From assembly GCA_011524905.1 (NCBI GenBank), contig WTJI01000041.1, positions 16,005 through 80,004 of the forward strand: a DNA stretch of 64,000 bases, given 5' to 3'. The notes beneath the pieces were generated by a model. The model was not told the origin of the DNA, did no database searches, and saw only the letters and a program-made list of their open reading frames with translations. Position 1 is the stretch's first letter, and every line of letters begins with the position of its first letter. Origin of the DNA: Flavobacteriales bacterium (GTDB taxonomy: Bacteria > Bacteroidota > Bacteroidia > Flavobacteriales > Flavobacteriaceae). Position numbers and translations under genes: made by a program. Shown here one piece after another: positions 46,121-56,602 of this stretch.

Positions 46121-48522
46121 AACAAACTGGGATATGCTTCTGGGTTAACCTCGTGCATCATTTGATATAGGGCTTCAAAAATGTCGTCAGTTGAAGGCTT
46201 TGAGGTATAATCACCATCATTACCATAAGCAGGTCGATGATCCTTAGCACTTAACATTCGTGGTGCACTATCAAGATATTGATAAATCGATTGTTTTTCA
46301 AGGAGTTGCTGCAATAAATAGCCAGAGGCACCTCCTGATACATCTTCATCAACAATCAGTAAACGATTCGTTTTTTGAATACTTTCACCAACTTTTTTTC
46401 CTTGATCAAAGGGTAGGAGGGATTGGGCATCGATAACTTCAACATCAATACCCAATTTGCCTAAGGCCACTGCGGCTTCTTCTAGTAATCGTAAAGTAGA
46501 ACCGTAGCTTAATGCCGTAATATCGGTACCTTGACGTAGAATTTCAACTTCACCCAAAGGCACGGTAAATTCGCCTAAATTTAGTGGCATTTTTTCTTTA
46601 AGCCGATAGCCGTTGAGTGATTCAATTACCATAGCAGGTTGATTGATTTGCAAAAGGGCATTGTACATTCCAGCTGCCTGTGTCATGTTCCTGGGCACTA
46701 AAAGAAATATCCCTCGGAGTGCATTGATTAAAGTACCCATTGGTGAGCCAGAATGCCATATCCCTTCCAATCGATGTCCTCTAGTTCTGATAATCAGAGG
46801 CGCAATTTGTTGTCCGTTAGTGCGGTAATTCATTGTGGCTAGATCATCACTCAAAGTAGTCAAGGCATAAAGAATGTAGTCGGCATACTGAATTTCGGCA
46901 ATAGGTCTCAAGCCGCGTAGAGCCATTCCAATGCCTTGACCAATAATACTGGCTTCGCGAATCCCTGTGTCGAAAATACGCTGGTCACCATATTTTTTTT
47001 GCAAACCTTCAGTTCCTTGATTGACGTCACCAATTTTACCTACGTCTTCTCCAAAAATGAGTAATGATTTATGCTGCTCGAGTAAGGCGTCAAAATTATC
47101 TCGCAGGATAAGTCTCCCATCAACCCATTGCGCCTCTTCAGGGTAAGATGGAGCGTTATGCTTAATGGGGGTTAGATTGTCATTGTACAAATGGGTGCTA
47201 TAAACTTCATGTAGCTTTTTATAACTCGTATTAATCCAGTCTAACAAAGGCTGTTTAGAATCCGAAGGAAGCTCTCTAATGGCTATAAGGGCTTGACGAG
47301 CGTGTTGCATCAGTTCTCTTCTACCAAAATCTGCTGTTAGTGCTTCTACAGATTGTTGCGAAAGGGAATAGGCAACATCATTTCGGGTGTGCGGTGCTAC
47401 TTTTTTAAGTACTTGGATCAACCCTTGTTGTTCGTTTTTCATCAGGTTTCGATAGGCCTCCCATGCCTTTTTTTTACCTTCACGAACTTCTTGATCTATT
47501 TTTTTTTCTAATTTGTTGATGGCTTGTTCAGTTGCAATTCCTTGGCTGCATATCCAAGCACGAAACTGTTTGTTACAATCATATTCACTTTCCCATTGGA
47601 GACGCTCTTTGGATTTGTAACGTTCATGAGATCCTGAAGTGGAGTGACCAAGCGGTTGCGTCAATTCTTCTACATGGACCAGTACTGGGATATGTTGTTC
47701 ACGAGCGATTTTTTCAGCCTGAGCGTAGGTTTTCATTAAGGCATTGTAATCCCATCCATTAACATTTAAAATTTCAATTCCCTGCTGCTCAGTATTTCGC
47801 TGCATACCCCGTAATGCCTCAGATACGCTACCTTTGGTCATTTGATCTTCGTTAGCGACAGAAATTCCATACCCGTCGTCATAAACAGTCAACACCATAG
47901 GAATTTGAAGAACACCAGCCGCATTAACTGCTTCAAAGAAAAGCCCTTCTGCGGCACTAGCATTGCCGATGGTACCCCATGCGATTTCATTTCCATTTAA
48001 GCTGAATTTTTCTGCCCCCGGAATCTTATTGTTTCGATAAAATTTAGAAGCTTGTGCCAATCCTACTAATCTTGGCATTTGCCCAGCTGTGGGCGATATA
48101 TCGGAACTATGGTTGAATTGCTGTGTCAAGTTTACCCACTTGCCTTGGGCGTCAACACTTTTCGTATTAAAGTGTCCTCCCATTTGACGGCCTCCTGACA
48201 TGGGTTCTTTGGCTAAATCCGGGTGCGCATAAATTGCTGCAAAAAAAGCTTCAACACCAAGAAGACCTTGTGCTATCAGAAAAGTTTGATCCCGATAATA
48301 ACCTGCTCTAAAATCTCCTTTTTTAAAAAAGTGATTAATTACTATTTGTGGTAGTTCCTTGCCATCACCAAAGATGCCAAAACTGCCCTTTCCAGTCAAG
48401 ACTTCACGCCGTCCCAATAAGCTACACACACGACTCAGATAAGCATTTCGATAATCAATTAATACCCGTTCTTTAAAGGTATTATAGTCAATTTTGGAGG
48501 TCGTTAAGGGTTTCGGGTTCAT
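46117..48522 (-). CDS. 2-oxoacid dehydrogenase E1 component, alpha/beta fusion (branched-chain type)
   Basis: An 801-residue fusion of E1 alpha (residues about 30-400) and E1 beta (about 470-800), linked by a helical region. The alpha part has the thiamine-diphosphate site around GNASAAEGLFFEAVN, where the usual GDG is GNA. The beta part has FGEDVGKIGDVNQGT and the C-terminal swivel domain. It decarboxylates branched-chain 2-oxo acids in the E1-E2-E3 complex; E2 and E3 genes are not in this window. One-chain E1 is frequent in Bacteroidota. Pyruvate as substrate is less likely. Confidence 0.88.
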   Translation of the reverse strand: MNPKPLTTSKIDYNTFKERVLIDYRNAYLSRVCSLLGRREVLTGKGSFGIFGDGKELPQIVINHFFKKGDFRAGYYRDQTFLIAQGLLGVEAFFAAIYAHPDLAKEPMSGGRQMGGHFNTKSVDAQGKWVNLTQQFNHSSDISPTAGQMPRLVGLAQASKFYRNNKIPGAEKFSLNGNEIAWGTIGNASAAEGLFFEAVNAAGVLQIPMVLTVYDDGYGISVANEDQMTKGSVSEALRGMQRNTEQQGIEILNVNGWDYNALMKTYAQAEKIAREQHIPVLVHVEELTQPLGHSTSGSHERYKSKERLQWESEYDCNKQFRAWICSQGIATEQAINKLEKKIDQEVREGKKKAWEAYRNLMKNEQQGLIQVLKKVAPHTRNDVAYSLSQQSVEALTADFGRRELMQHARQALIAIRELPSDSKQPLLDWINTSYKKLHEVYSTHLYNDNLTPIKHNAPSYPEEAQWVDGRLILRDNFDALLEQHKSLLIFGEDVGKIGDVNQGTEGLQKKYGDQRIFDTGIREASIIGQGIGMALRGLRPIAEIQYADYILYALTTLSDDLATMNYRTNGQQIAPLIIRTRGHRLEGIWHSGSPMGTLINALRGIFLLVPRNMTQAAGMYNALLQINQPAMVIESLNGYRLKEKMPLNLGEFTVPLGEVEILRQGTDITALSYGSTLRLLEEAAVALGKLGIDVEVIDAQSLLPFDQGKKVGESIQKTNRLLIVDEDVSGGASGYLLQQLLEKQSIYQYLDSAPRMLSAKDHRPAYGNDGDYTSKPSTDDIFEALYQMMHEVNPEAYPSLF

Positions 48523-48559
48523 GGACGCGCAAGGTACAAAAATTTACTTTTTTATTTGT

Positions 48560-51331
48560 TTAGAACCACTTGCGCGTAAATAGGGTAGCCAATTGTTTGG
48601 GTTGAATCGTCAGAACAAAACGCAATGACTGATTGTATGCATAGTTATCTAATTCAAAACCAGTACTATTAAGAATAGGGAAATAAATCTCTAGATAATC
48701 GGGTACCAAATTCAAACGCACGCCTGTGCCCCAAAACCTTCTTGGAGATTGGTTTGGATTTTTGGCTATGGCCATATCTCCATACAATTCTATCCACTTC
48801 CAAATACTTAACATCAAATTAGTGCTAATTAAATAGTCGCCTACCAAAGGGCTGTCAACTTTAGATTTTATACCCCCTTCCGCCAATATAAATTGTTGAC
48901 TGTATATGCCAGTTGTTTCTGAACGACCTAAATATTGATATTGATACAAATAATCATTGGGTCGGGTAATGCTAAAATCAAAAAATCCGTCGTTGGATTG
49001 TCGGTTTTCAAGAAATTTTCCAGCAAAAAAGCGCAATTGAAATTGACGTCCATTAGAAAACAACTTTCTATAATCTAAATTAAAGCTAATTTTACTAAAT
49101 GAATTAGCCAATTCCATGTCGGTAGCCAGCGTCAAATAGTTTATTACAGCTTTATTGGAATACAGATGTCTTATCTTGAATAAACTATATTCTGGGGAAG
49201 TGTTTACTTCTGGAGCAATTACCTTTGAAACATTGTACCAAGCTAAACTGATGGCTTGTCTTTTGTTGGATCTAAAATCAGGGGTACGGAATAAAAAATT
49301 TACCTGTGGGGCAATAACATTGTAACGCAATGATTCGGCATAATGAAAACTTGACCCCGAGACAGATATTGTTGTCAAAAAATTCTTTCTTTCCAAGGAA
49401 TTGAACCGGGCACCTAGGCGATAGTTTCCAACTAAATTTTGTTCCAAAAATGAATATTGTGGTCGTAAATCTATCTCAAAATTTTGACGTGTTAATTTTT
49501 TATTGTGCAAGCGCATACCAAAAGAAATACCGTCATATATATTGTAATTTGAAATTGGATTTACAAATAATTGATTTCTGTTTGGAACCTCGATGTCTTT
49601 AATAAATTTTAATGAGATTGGCTTTTTTAAGAGGGTCCCATTTATTTTTTTCCAATTGTTTTCTTTGCTCAACTCAGGCAAGCCAACTATCGGATTGAGT
49701 GCGATTTGATCGACTTCCGCAGGAACGGAGGGGATTGTTTTTAATACATTGGGAAGCACCCAACTCGAATCAACTACCTTTTTATCTTTTAAAAAAGTGA
49801 GATTTACAGGGATTTGTAGTCCGTTTTTTTCATTAATATGAAGCACTAAACTATCATTAGCACGCTTTTGAGATTTTAATGAAAAATCTATTCCAAGTCT
49901 TGAATCAATATAATCTTCAAAAAACCAATCAATGGTTTTGTTGGTCGAAAAATCAAAAAGGGTAGGGGAAGAATGATCCCTGTCTACACGACGGAAATGT
50001 TCCATCAGCTTTTCAAATTCTTCTGCCCCCAGGAAAGACTCTAAATAACGAATGCCAATACCAACATGATAAGGCACTGCAATTCTTTCATTAAATTTAG
50101 TTAAAACTTGCTTAGGACTGTTGGCTTTTTGATGCAAATTGTTGCGTAACATGAATTCTGTGTAGGTCATAAAACCTTCATTGAATTTCATTTTGGCAAT
50201 TCCATAGGTGCGTAAATAAAATATCTCAGACAAAATCCCAAGAAAGCGTAAATCGGGATGATGTGTTTCCATGTATTTAATCACCAAATAAATGGGTAGG
50301 CCTTCCAGCATCCAGTGGTCTTTTCGCTTATCGAGTTTCCATTGGCTTTGAACATAGGATCGCGAAAACGCTTTTATTATTTTTAATTCATTAAGCAATT
50401 CTTTAGAAAATGGACTAATAATACTTGGGAGCTGGTTTAGTCCATAAAAGGGCCTAAGGTTGTAGTCTTCTTTGGTGATGAGAAAATTTTGATTGCTTTG
50501 CAGTGGAAATTGAGACTGGAGAAATGAATAAACTTTTTGAAATTTTGCTTTAGAAGCTTCCCGTGTTTGTTTGTCGTATTTGATATTGGAAAAAACTAAA
50601 GTTTCGTCATTCAGTTGATGAGCAAAAAATTTATTGCTTTTATTTATCCTAAATTTGGGTCCTTCTATTAGTTTTCCACCCCAGACGTATTCTTTGATCT
50701 GCGGTAAATTACTAGCTATTTGGTAGTTGGGTAGGGAAGCCATAGAAATTGAATAAAAAGCTGTTTCTATTTTACAGTCATCTAAGTTCAAATTACTTAC
50801 CAAATCTGCTTTGCTATTTATACCCCCTACAAAGGTCACCAACCAATCTGTTAGCGAAAACGAAGCATCACTATCCTTGTAACCATAGCCTGAAAATTTA
50901 GCGTCAGGGAGTTGTAGTGAATATGAAAAATTAAGGCTAATATTTGATTTTTTAAGGCTATCTGGGAGGATTACCCCAATGATATCTGGGTGATCTGCAG
51001 GGCGAAACCAACTAAGCTTGATTGCTCCAGTTCTAATTGCATTGATGGTTGTGTGTCCCAATCGATTTTTAGATGACAAATAGAAACTTCTATTGAATTC
51101 TTCAGCAAACCTTTTGGCTAGTGGTGTTTTTGTGCTGCTGTAAGCATGGTTCCAGTCGTTAAAATAAATGGTGTCACTTTTAATCAGCTCTTTATGAATC
51201 GAAACCTTCTGATCGACCTCAATCACCTTACTTTCAGGTTTAATCGCAAGATTTATACTGTATACAACTGTCTCTTGCGCAAAATTGACAAAAAAAGAGA
51301 AAAATAGTAAAGAAAAATAATGAAAGCGCAT
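48560..51331 (-). CDS. M1-peptidase-like domain without zinc motif, fused to an outer-membrane beta-barrel
   Basis: A 923-residue exported protein (signal peptide MRFHYFSLLFFSFFVNFAQ). Residues about 20-480 follow the order of M1/gluzincin peptidases, including HWMLEGLPIYL (339-349) with the third-ligand glutamate E343. The HExxH motif expected 23 residues earlier reads KAFSR (K320, A321, R324), so zinc cannot be held. Residues about 600-923 are a run of alternating amphipathic strands ending in RKWF, a terminal aromatic typical of outer-membrane barrels. It starts 2 nt after the LOG gene. Function is unknown. Confidence 0.78.
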   Translation of the reverse strand: MRFHYFSLLFFSFFVNFAQETVVYSINLAIKPESKVIEVDQKVSIHKELIKSDTIYFNDWNHAYSSTKTPLAKRFAEEFNRSFYLSSKNRLGHTTINAIRTGAIKLSWFRPADHPDIIGVILPDSLKKSNISLNFSYSLQLPDAKFSGYGYKDSDASFSLTDWLVTFVGGINSKADLVSNLNLDDCKIETAFYSISMASLPNYQIASNLPQIKEYVWGGKLIEGPKFRINKSNKFFAHQLNDETLVFSNIKYDKQTREASKAKFQKVYSFLQSQFPLQSNQNFLITKEDYNLRPFYGLNQLPSIISPFSKELLNELKIIKAFSRSYVQSQWKLDKRKDHWMLEGLPIYLVIKYMETHHPDLRFLGILSEIFYLRTYGIAKMKFNEGFMTYTEFMLRNNLHQKANSPKQVLTKFNERIAVPYHVGIGIRYLESFLGAEEFEKLMEHFRRVDRDHSSPTLFDFSTNKTIDWFFEDYIDSRLGIDFSLKSQKRANDSLVLHINEKNGLQIPVNLTFLKDKKVVDSSWVLPNVLKTIPSVPAEVDQIALNPIVGLPELSKENNWKKINGTLLKKPISLKFIKDIEVPNRNQLFVNPISNYNIYDGISFGMRLHNKKLTRQNFEIDLRPQYSFLEQNLVGNYRLGARFNSLERKNFLTTISVSGSSFHYAESLRYNVIAPQVNFLFRTPDFRSNKRQAISLAWYNVSKVIAPEVNTSPEYSLFKIRHLYSNKAVINYLTLATDMELANSFSKISFNLDYRKLFSNGRQFQLRFFAGKFLENRQSNDGFFDFSITRPNDYLYQYQYLGRSETTGIYSQQFILAEGGIKSKVDSPLVGDYLISTNLMLSIWKWIELYGDMAIAKNPNQSPRRFWGTGVRLNLVPDYLEIYFPILNSTGFELDNYAYNQSLRFVLTIQPKQLATLFTRKWF

Positions 51332-51332
51332 T

Positions 51333-52025
51333 TTAGAAATTCGGTCGATATTTCCCTTTAGTATGGAATTTACCCAAAGCCTGAATGACTTCATCAGCAT
51401 TTTCTACTATTTGTATCAAATCAAGATCTTCGGGATTGATATTTTTTTCTGCTAACAATTGTTCTTTAATCCATTCAACCAGTCCGGTCCAATACTTACG
51501 TCCGACTAAAATGATGGGAATAGAGGATATTTTTTGAGTTTGTATCAGAGTCCATGCCTCAAACAATTCATCTAAGGTGCCCAGCCCTCCAGGCATCACC
51601 ACAAAGCCCTGGGCATATTTGACAAACATTACTTTACGAACAAAAAAATATTCAAAATTGATTAACTTATCGTTGTCAATAAAAGGATTGGCATCTTGTT
51701 CGAATGGTAGATTGATATTAAGTCCCACCGAAGTCCCGTAAGCTTCTTGAGCACCTTTGTTAGCAGCTTCCATGACTCCTGGACCACCACCGGAAATAAC
51801 CCCATAACCCTGTTTGGCAATAGCTGCTGCTATTTCTTGGGTTAGTAAATAGGTGCTGTTATCGGGTGGGGTTCTTGCAGAACCAAAAATAGAAATACAG
51901 GGACCAATCGCACTGAGTCGCTCATAGCCCTCTACAAATTCACTCATTATCTTGAACAATGCCCAAGAATCATTGGCTTTCACGGCACTCCAGTTTTTTT
52001 GAATGGTCTTTTTTTTACTCATCAT
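51333..52025 (-). CDS. LOG-family (TIGR00730) nucleoside 5'-monophosphate phosphoribohydrolase
   Basis: A 230-residue Rossmann-fold protein with GGGPGVMEAANKGA and the signature PGGLGTLDELFEAWT. Relatives cleave cytokinin-type or purine nucleoside monophosphates; many are still listed as lysine decarboxylase by mistake. Here the nucleotide is unknown. Start codons at 52025 and 52022 are both possible, the first overlapping the uvrA stop by one base (TAATG). It is in an operon with uvrA and the beta-barrel gene. Confidence 0.9.
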   Translation of the reverse strand: MMSKKKTIQKNWSAVKANDSWALFKIMSEFVEGYERLSAIGPCISIFGSARTPPDNSTYLLTQEIAAAIAKQGYGVISGGGPGVMEAANKGAQEAYGTSVGLNINLPFEQDANPFIDNDKLINFEYFFVRKVMFVKYAQGFVVMPGGLGTLDELFEAWTLIQTQKISSIPIILVGRKYWTGLVEWIKEQLLAEKNINPEDLDLIQIVENADEVIQALGKFHTKGKYRPNF

Positions 52026-54868
52026 TATGCTATTTGGGTGGTAAATTCTTTTTCTAAATAAACGGCGGTATGGCTTTCTTTCATATGAATGATTTTTTCA
52101 GGGGTTCCTTCAGCAATCAATTGCCCGCCATTTTTACCCCCTTCAGGCCCAATATCGATAATATGATCAACCTGTTTGATAACATCCAAATTATGTTCTA
52201 TTATCAAAACAGTATTTCCTTTATCGACCAAGCGATTGAGCATTTCCATCAACACCCTTATGTCTTCGAAATGCAAGCCTGTTGTAGGTTCATCTAATAT
52301 ATAAATAGTATTTCCAGTATCGCGTTTGGACAATTCTGATGCGAGTTTGATTCGTTGGGCTTCGCCGCCTGAAAGCGTAGTTGATGATTGTCCAAGTGCA
52401 ATGTAGCCTAAGCCAACCTCTTGAATGGTCTTTAGTTTATTATTAATCTTGGGAATGGGCTCGAAAAATGCAACTGCTTGATTAATTGTCATTTCCAAAA
52501 CATCTGCTATTGATTTTCCTCGATATCTTATTTCAAGTGTTTCTCTGTTAAACCGTTTCCCCTGACAATCCTCACATTCAATATAAACATCGGGTAAGAA
52601 ATTCATTTCAATTACTCGCATCCCGCCACCCTGACAGGTTTCACAACGCCCACCCTTTACATTGAAACTGAAACGCCCCGGTTTGTAACCTCTGATTTGT
52701 GCTTCTGGCGTTTTAGTAAAAAGATTTCGGATTTCACTAAAAACCCCCGTGTAAGTAGCTGGATTGCTCCGCGGAGTTCTACCAATAGGACTTTGGTTAA
52801 TATCTACAACCTTGTCCAAGTTTTTGAGTCCCTTAATCGATTTGTAGGGAAGGGGTTCTTTAACGCCATTAAAAAAGTGGGCATTTAAAATAGGATAGAG
52901 GGTCTCATTAATCAGGGTTGATTTTCCACTACCAGAAACTCCAGTTATGCCTATCATCATCCCCAAAGGAAAGCTAACGCTCACATCTTTGAGGTTATTA
53001 CCATGACAGCCACTGAGCACTAATTTTTTTCCATTTCCTTTTCTCCTATTCAGCGGAATGGGAATTTCTTTTTTATAGGTCAAATAAGCAGCCGTGAGTG
53101 TATCAGTATTATTTAATTCATGGGGCGGGCCTTGTGAAATTATTTCGCCTCCATTCTTTCCAGCATGTGGTCCTATATCGATGACATGGTCGGCACGAAG
53201 AATCATATCCTTGTCATGTTCAACGACGATAACAGAGTTACCCAAATCTCTTAATGATTCTAAAGACTCAATCAGGCGTTGATTGTCTCGTTGGTGCAAA
53301 CCAATACTGGGTTCGTCTAAGATGTACAAAACCCCAACCAACTGAGAGCCAATCTGTGTTGCCAGTCGAATACGTTGGGCTTCACCACCAGAAAGTGAAC
53401 GGGAAGACCGATGAAGTGTCAGATAATTTAATCCGACATCAAGTAAAAATTTTGTTCTTGTTTTTAGTTCTTTTAGAATTTCCTCAGCAATTTTATTTTC
53501 ATTCTCTGATAAATGAGGGGGCAACTGCTCAAACCACTTATACAAATCGATTAAATCCATTTGCGCCAAATCACTGATATTCTTATCAGCAATTTTAAAA
53601 AATAAGGCTTCTTTTTTGAGTCGAGAACCACTGCAATGCTCACATTTTCTTTCATCCATAAACCCAGCGGCCCATCTTTTGATACCTGCAGAATCACTAT
53701 GATTGTACTGATAATAGATAAAGTTTTCTATGCCTTCATAGTCAATTTTATAATCACGAGTGATTCCTAGTGATTTTGAAGGTATTGAGAATTTTTCTTT
53801 ACCGCCCTTAAGGATGATATTTAATGCTGCTTTGGGAATTTTTTCAATGGGATCATTGAGTGAAAAATCATAGCACCTGGCAATGGTTTCCATTTGCTTA
53901 AATCCCCAATTGTTTTTTCGTTCCCCCAGTGGGGCTATTCCACCTTGGTTAATCGATTGCGAGGGATTGGGAATAATTTTTTCAGGATTGAGCACTTGTT
54001 GAACTCCCAAGCCCTTGCAGTCAGGACACATCCCCTTTGGAGAATTGAAGGAAAATGTGTTGGGTTCGGGTTTGGGATAGGATATACCTGATTCTGGGCA
54101 CATCAGATTACGACTAAAATAGCGTTGCTGTTTTGATTCTAAGTCAATAATCAAGAGACTATCATCACCAAAATCCATGGCAGTAGTAATAGAATCTTCA
54201 AGTCTTTTTTCAATATTGGCTGTACTGTTCATTTTAATTCGATCAACAACCAATTCAATGTCGTGTGTTTTATATCGGTCAACCTTCATGCCCAGTGACA
54301 AATCTACAATCTGCCCGTCGACACGAACTCTGATAAAACCTTGTTTGAGTAGGGTATCGAATAATTCCCGGTAATGTCCTTTTCTAGACTTAACAATCGG
54401 GGCCAATAGTGCAATTTTTTTTCCGTCGAAATCTTTTTGAATCAAAGACAAGATTTGTGCGTCGGTATAACTGACCATTTTCTTTTTGCTTGTGTAGCTA
54501 TATGCCGTTCCAATACGGGCAAAAAGCAATCGAAGATAATCATATAGTTCTGTGATGGTTCCTACTGTTGACCTGGGACTCCGAGAAGTTGTTTTTTGCT
54601 CAATGGCAATGACTGGTGATAAACCATCGATTTTATCTACATCTGGACGTTCTAAATTTCCTAAAAACTGACGTACGTAGGCAGAAAAAGTTTCCATATA
54701 ACGGCGCTGGCCTTCAGCATATATGGTTTCAAAGGCTAGAGAAGATTTGCCACTTCCAGAAAGCCCTGTAATGACCACTAATTTTTCTCTAGGGATGGAA
54801 ACATCAATATTTTTTAAATTATGTACCCTAGCGCCTTGAATTTCAATAAAATCGTTTTCCATCTTCAT
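52025..54868 (-). CDS. uvrA: Excinuclease ABC subunit A
   Basis: A 947-residue UvrA, the damage sensor of nucleotide excision repair. It has two ABC modules (P-loops TGLSGSGKSS and TGVSGSGKST), signatures LSGGEAQRIRLA and LSGGEAQRIKLA, and zinc fingers with CxxC pairs (CPDCKGLG; CETCQGGG...CEDC). The start at 54868 (or 54862, MENDFIEIQG) is preferred because the longer frame begins inside the -7 box. UvrB and UvrC genes are not in the window. It leads an operon with the LOG and barrel genes. Confidence 0.98.
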   Translation of the reverse strand: MKMENDFIEIQGARVHNLKNIDVSIPREKLVVITGLSGSGKSSLAFETIYAEGQRRYMETFSAYVRQFLGNLERPDVDKIDGLSPVIAIEQKTTSRSPRSTVGTITELYDYLRLLFARIGTAYSYTSKKKMVSYTDAQILSLIQKDFDGKKIALLAPIVKSRKGHYRELFDTLLKQGFIRVRVDGQIVDLSLGMKVDRYKTHDIELVVDRIKMNSTANIEKRLEDSITTAMDFGDDSLLIIDLESKQQRYFSRNLMCPESGISYPKPEPNTFSFNSPKGMCPDCKGLGVQQVLNPEKIIPNPSQSINQGGIAPLGERKNNWGFKQMETIARCYDFSLNDPIEKIPKAALNIILKGGKEKFSIPSKSLGITRDYKIDYEGIENFIYYQYNHSDSAGIKRWAAGFMDERKCEHCSGSRLKKEALFFKIADKNISDLAQMDLIDLYKWFEQLPPHLSENENKIAEEILKELKTRTKFLLDVGLNYLTLHRSSRSLSGGEAQRIRLATQIGSQLVGVLYILDEPSIGLHQRDNQRLIESLESLRDLGNSVIVVEHDKDMILRADHVIDIGPHAGKNGGEIISQGPPHELNNTDTLTAAYLTYKKEIPIPLNRRKGNGKKLVLSGCHGNNLKDVSVSFPLGMMIGITGVSGSGKSTLINETLYPILNAHFFNGVKEPLPYKSIKGLKNLDKVVDINQSPIGRTPRSNPATYTGVFSEIRNLFTKTPEAQIRGYKPGRFSFNVKGGRCETCQGGGMRVIEMNFLPDVYIECEDCQGKRFNRETLEIRYRGKSIADVLEMTINQAVAFFEPIPKINNKLKTIQEVGLGYIALGQSSTTLSGGEAQRIKLASELSKRDTGNTIYILDEPTTGLHFEDIRVLMEMLNRLVDKGNTVLIIEHNLDVIKQVDHIIDIGPEGGKNGGQLIAEGTPEKIIHMKESHTAVYLEKEFTTQIA

Positions 54869-54874
54869 AGCAAA

Positions 54875-54882
54875 CAAAAATA
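54875..54882 (-). promoter_or_regulatory. Bacteroidota -7 box TAttTTTG for uvrA
   Basis: Exact minus-strand match, ending 6 nt before the ATG at 54868. No SOS-like palindrome was noticed beside it. Confidence 0.6.
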
Positions 54883-54925
54883 GTGTTATTCCTCTGAAAA
54901 CAACACCAGACGTAATGTTCTTTAG

Positions 54926-56602
54926 TTATTCCCAAACTGCAGCTGCGTCATCACCACGTGGGTCTGCTCCCGTTGAAATGGTTCCATCATCATCGACTAA
55001 AATGGCATCCACTCTTCCGATAATACGAGTATATTTTTCTTCAATATTATAGTTTTTCTGTTGTAATGGCACAATTTGAGTTTCGTCAAATCGCTGTGGT
55101 TCTAAGACAACAATATCTGGTAACCACTGATGGTGAAAGCGGGCTGCCGAAACTGCTTCTTGCATACCCATTCCAAATTCATAAACATTCAGTAAGGTTT
55201 GAAATACTGAAGTAATTATGGTTGAACCGCCAGGTGTACCTACTATCATCCATAGCTTTCCATTTTTTTCTGCGATGGTTGGTGTCATCGAGCTTAACAT
55301 CCTTTTACCTGGTGCGATAGCATTCGCCCTACTCCCAATCAAACCAAACATATTGGGACTCCCTGGTTTACTGCTAAAATCATCCATTTCATTATTGAGA
55401 AAAAAGCCTGCTGATTCAACATATACTTTAGACCCATAACTTCCATTTAGAGTAGTCGTAACGGCTACGGCATTTCCCTGCGCATCTATGATCGAGTAGT
55501 GCGTTGTTTCCTCACTTTCGTTCCAAACGATTGTCCCTGGTTTTATGGCTGATGAAGGTGTTGCTTTACGCTTCGAAAAACTTTTCATTCTTTGCTTTAA
55601 GTATGCGGGATTTAAAAGACTGTCGATGGGAATAGAGACAAAGTCAGGGTCCCCCAAAAATTCACTTCTATCGGCATAAGATCGTCTTTCAGCTTCTATC
55701 ATGATCTGCATGGCTTCGGGGGAGTTGTGTCCATATTGCCCCAAGTCAAAGGGTTCAACCATACCCAGCATTTGCGCAAGACAAACCCCACCGCTTGAGG
55801 GCGGCGCCATCGAAATCAATTTTAAATCTTTGTAGTTAAAGGTCAATGGGTCACGCCAAACAGCTTGATAGGCTTTTAAATCCTCTAGGGTGATTATACC
55901 CCCTGTTTCTTGAGCAGCCTTTACAATTGCTTCTGCCGTTTCACCTTCGTAAAATCCAGCTTGACCATTTTCTTGAATCCTGCGAAGCGTAGCAGCAATT
56001 TGAGGGTTTCGAACCGTGTCGCCAGCTACGTAAGCTTTCGCATATCTAGTGTTTTTACCATTAATTTCAATAAACTGCTCTCGTTTGGCTGCAAAACTTC
56101 TGGCTTGCTTTTCTGTTACGATGTAACCCTTTTCGGCTAAATCTATGGCAGGCTGTATCAATTGTGCTATGGGGAGAGAACCCATTCTTTTATGGATAGT
56201 CATCAGTCCGGCTACAGTTCCGGGTACACCCACAGCAAGACCACCAAGTGTACTTTTTTTAGGGATGACCTGCCCAGATGGATCCAGATACATATCCCTG
56301 CTAGCAGCAGCAGGCGCTTTCTCTCGATAATCTAAGCTCCCTATCGATCCATCGGCCTTGCGGTAAACCAGAAATCCACCGCCCCCGACATTTCCAGCAT
56401 TAGGATAACAAACAGCCAAGGCCAAATCGGTAGCAATCATGGCATCGAAGGCATTACCACCGGCTTTGAGGATTTCAATTCCAATTTGCGAAGCTTCTTT
56501 ACGTGCAGAGACGATTGCTGCTTTGGTTTGTTTATTCGGTGACTGCGGCTCACAGCCCAGGAGGACCAACAAGCACCCAATCAGGGCAAGTGTGCGTTTC
56601 AT
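54926..56602 (-). CDS. ggt: Gamma-glutamyltransferase (lipoprotein)
   Basis: A 558-residue GGT that hydrolyses or transfers gamma-glutamyl groups from glutathione. It matures by self-cleavage before T366 (ETTHYS). The oxyanion and glycine loop region NVGGGGF and the small-subunit motif LNNEMDDF are present. The N-terminus has lipobox cysteine 17 (LLVLLGC), so the enzyme is anchored by lipid rather than free in the periplasm. Its ATG overlaps the acpH stop by one base, so acpH and ggt are co-transcribed. Confidence 0.95.
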   Translation of the reverse strand: MKRTLALIGCLLVLLGCEPQSPNKQTKAAIVSARKEASQIGIEILKAGGNAFDAMIATDLALAVCYPNAGNVGGGGFLVYRKADGSIGSLDYREKAPAAASRDMYLDPSGQVIPKKSTLGGLAVGVPGTVAGLMTIHKRMGSLPIAQLIQPAIDLAEKGYIVTEKQARSFAAKREQFIEINGKNTRYAKAYVAGDTVRNPQIAATLRRIQENGQAGFYEGETAEAIVKAAQETGGIITLEDLKAYQAVWRDPLTFNYKDLKLISMAPPSSGGVCLAQMLGMVEPFDLGQYGHNSPEAMQIMIEAERRSYADRSEFLGDPDFVSIPIDSLLNPAYLKQRMKSFSKRKATPSSAIKPGTIVWNESEETTHYSIIDAQGNAVAVTTTLNGSYGSKVYVESAGFFLNNEMDDFSSKPGSPNMFGLIGSRANAIAPGKRMLSSMTPTIAEKNGKLWMIVGTPGGSTIITSVFQTLLNVYEFGMGMQEAVSAARFHHQWLPDIVVLEPQRFDETQIVPLQQKNYNIEEKYTRIIGRVDAILVDDDGTISTGADPRGDDAAAVWE

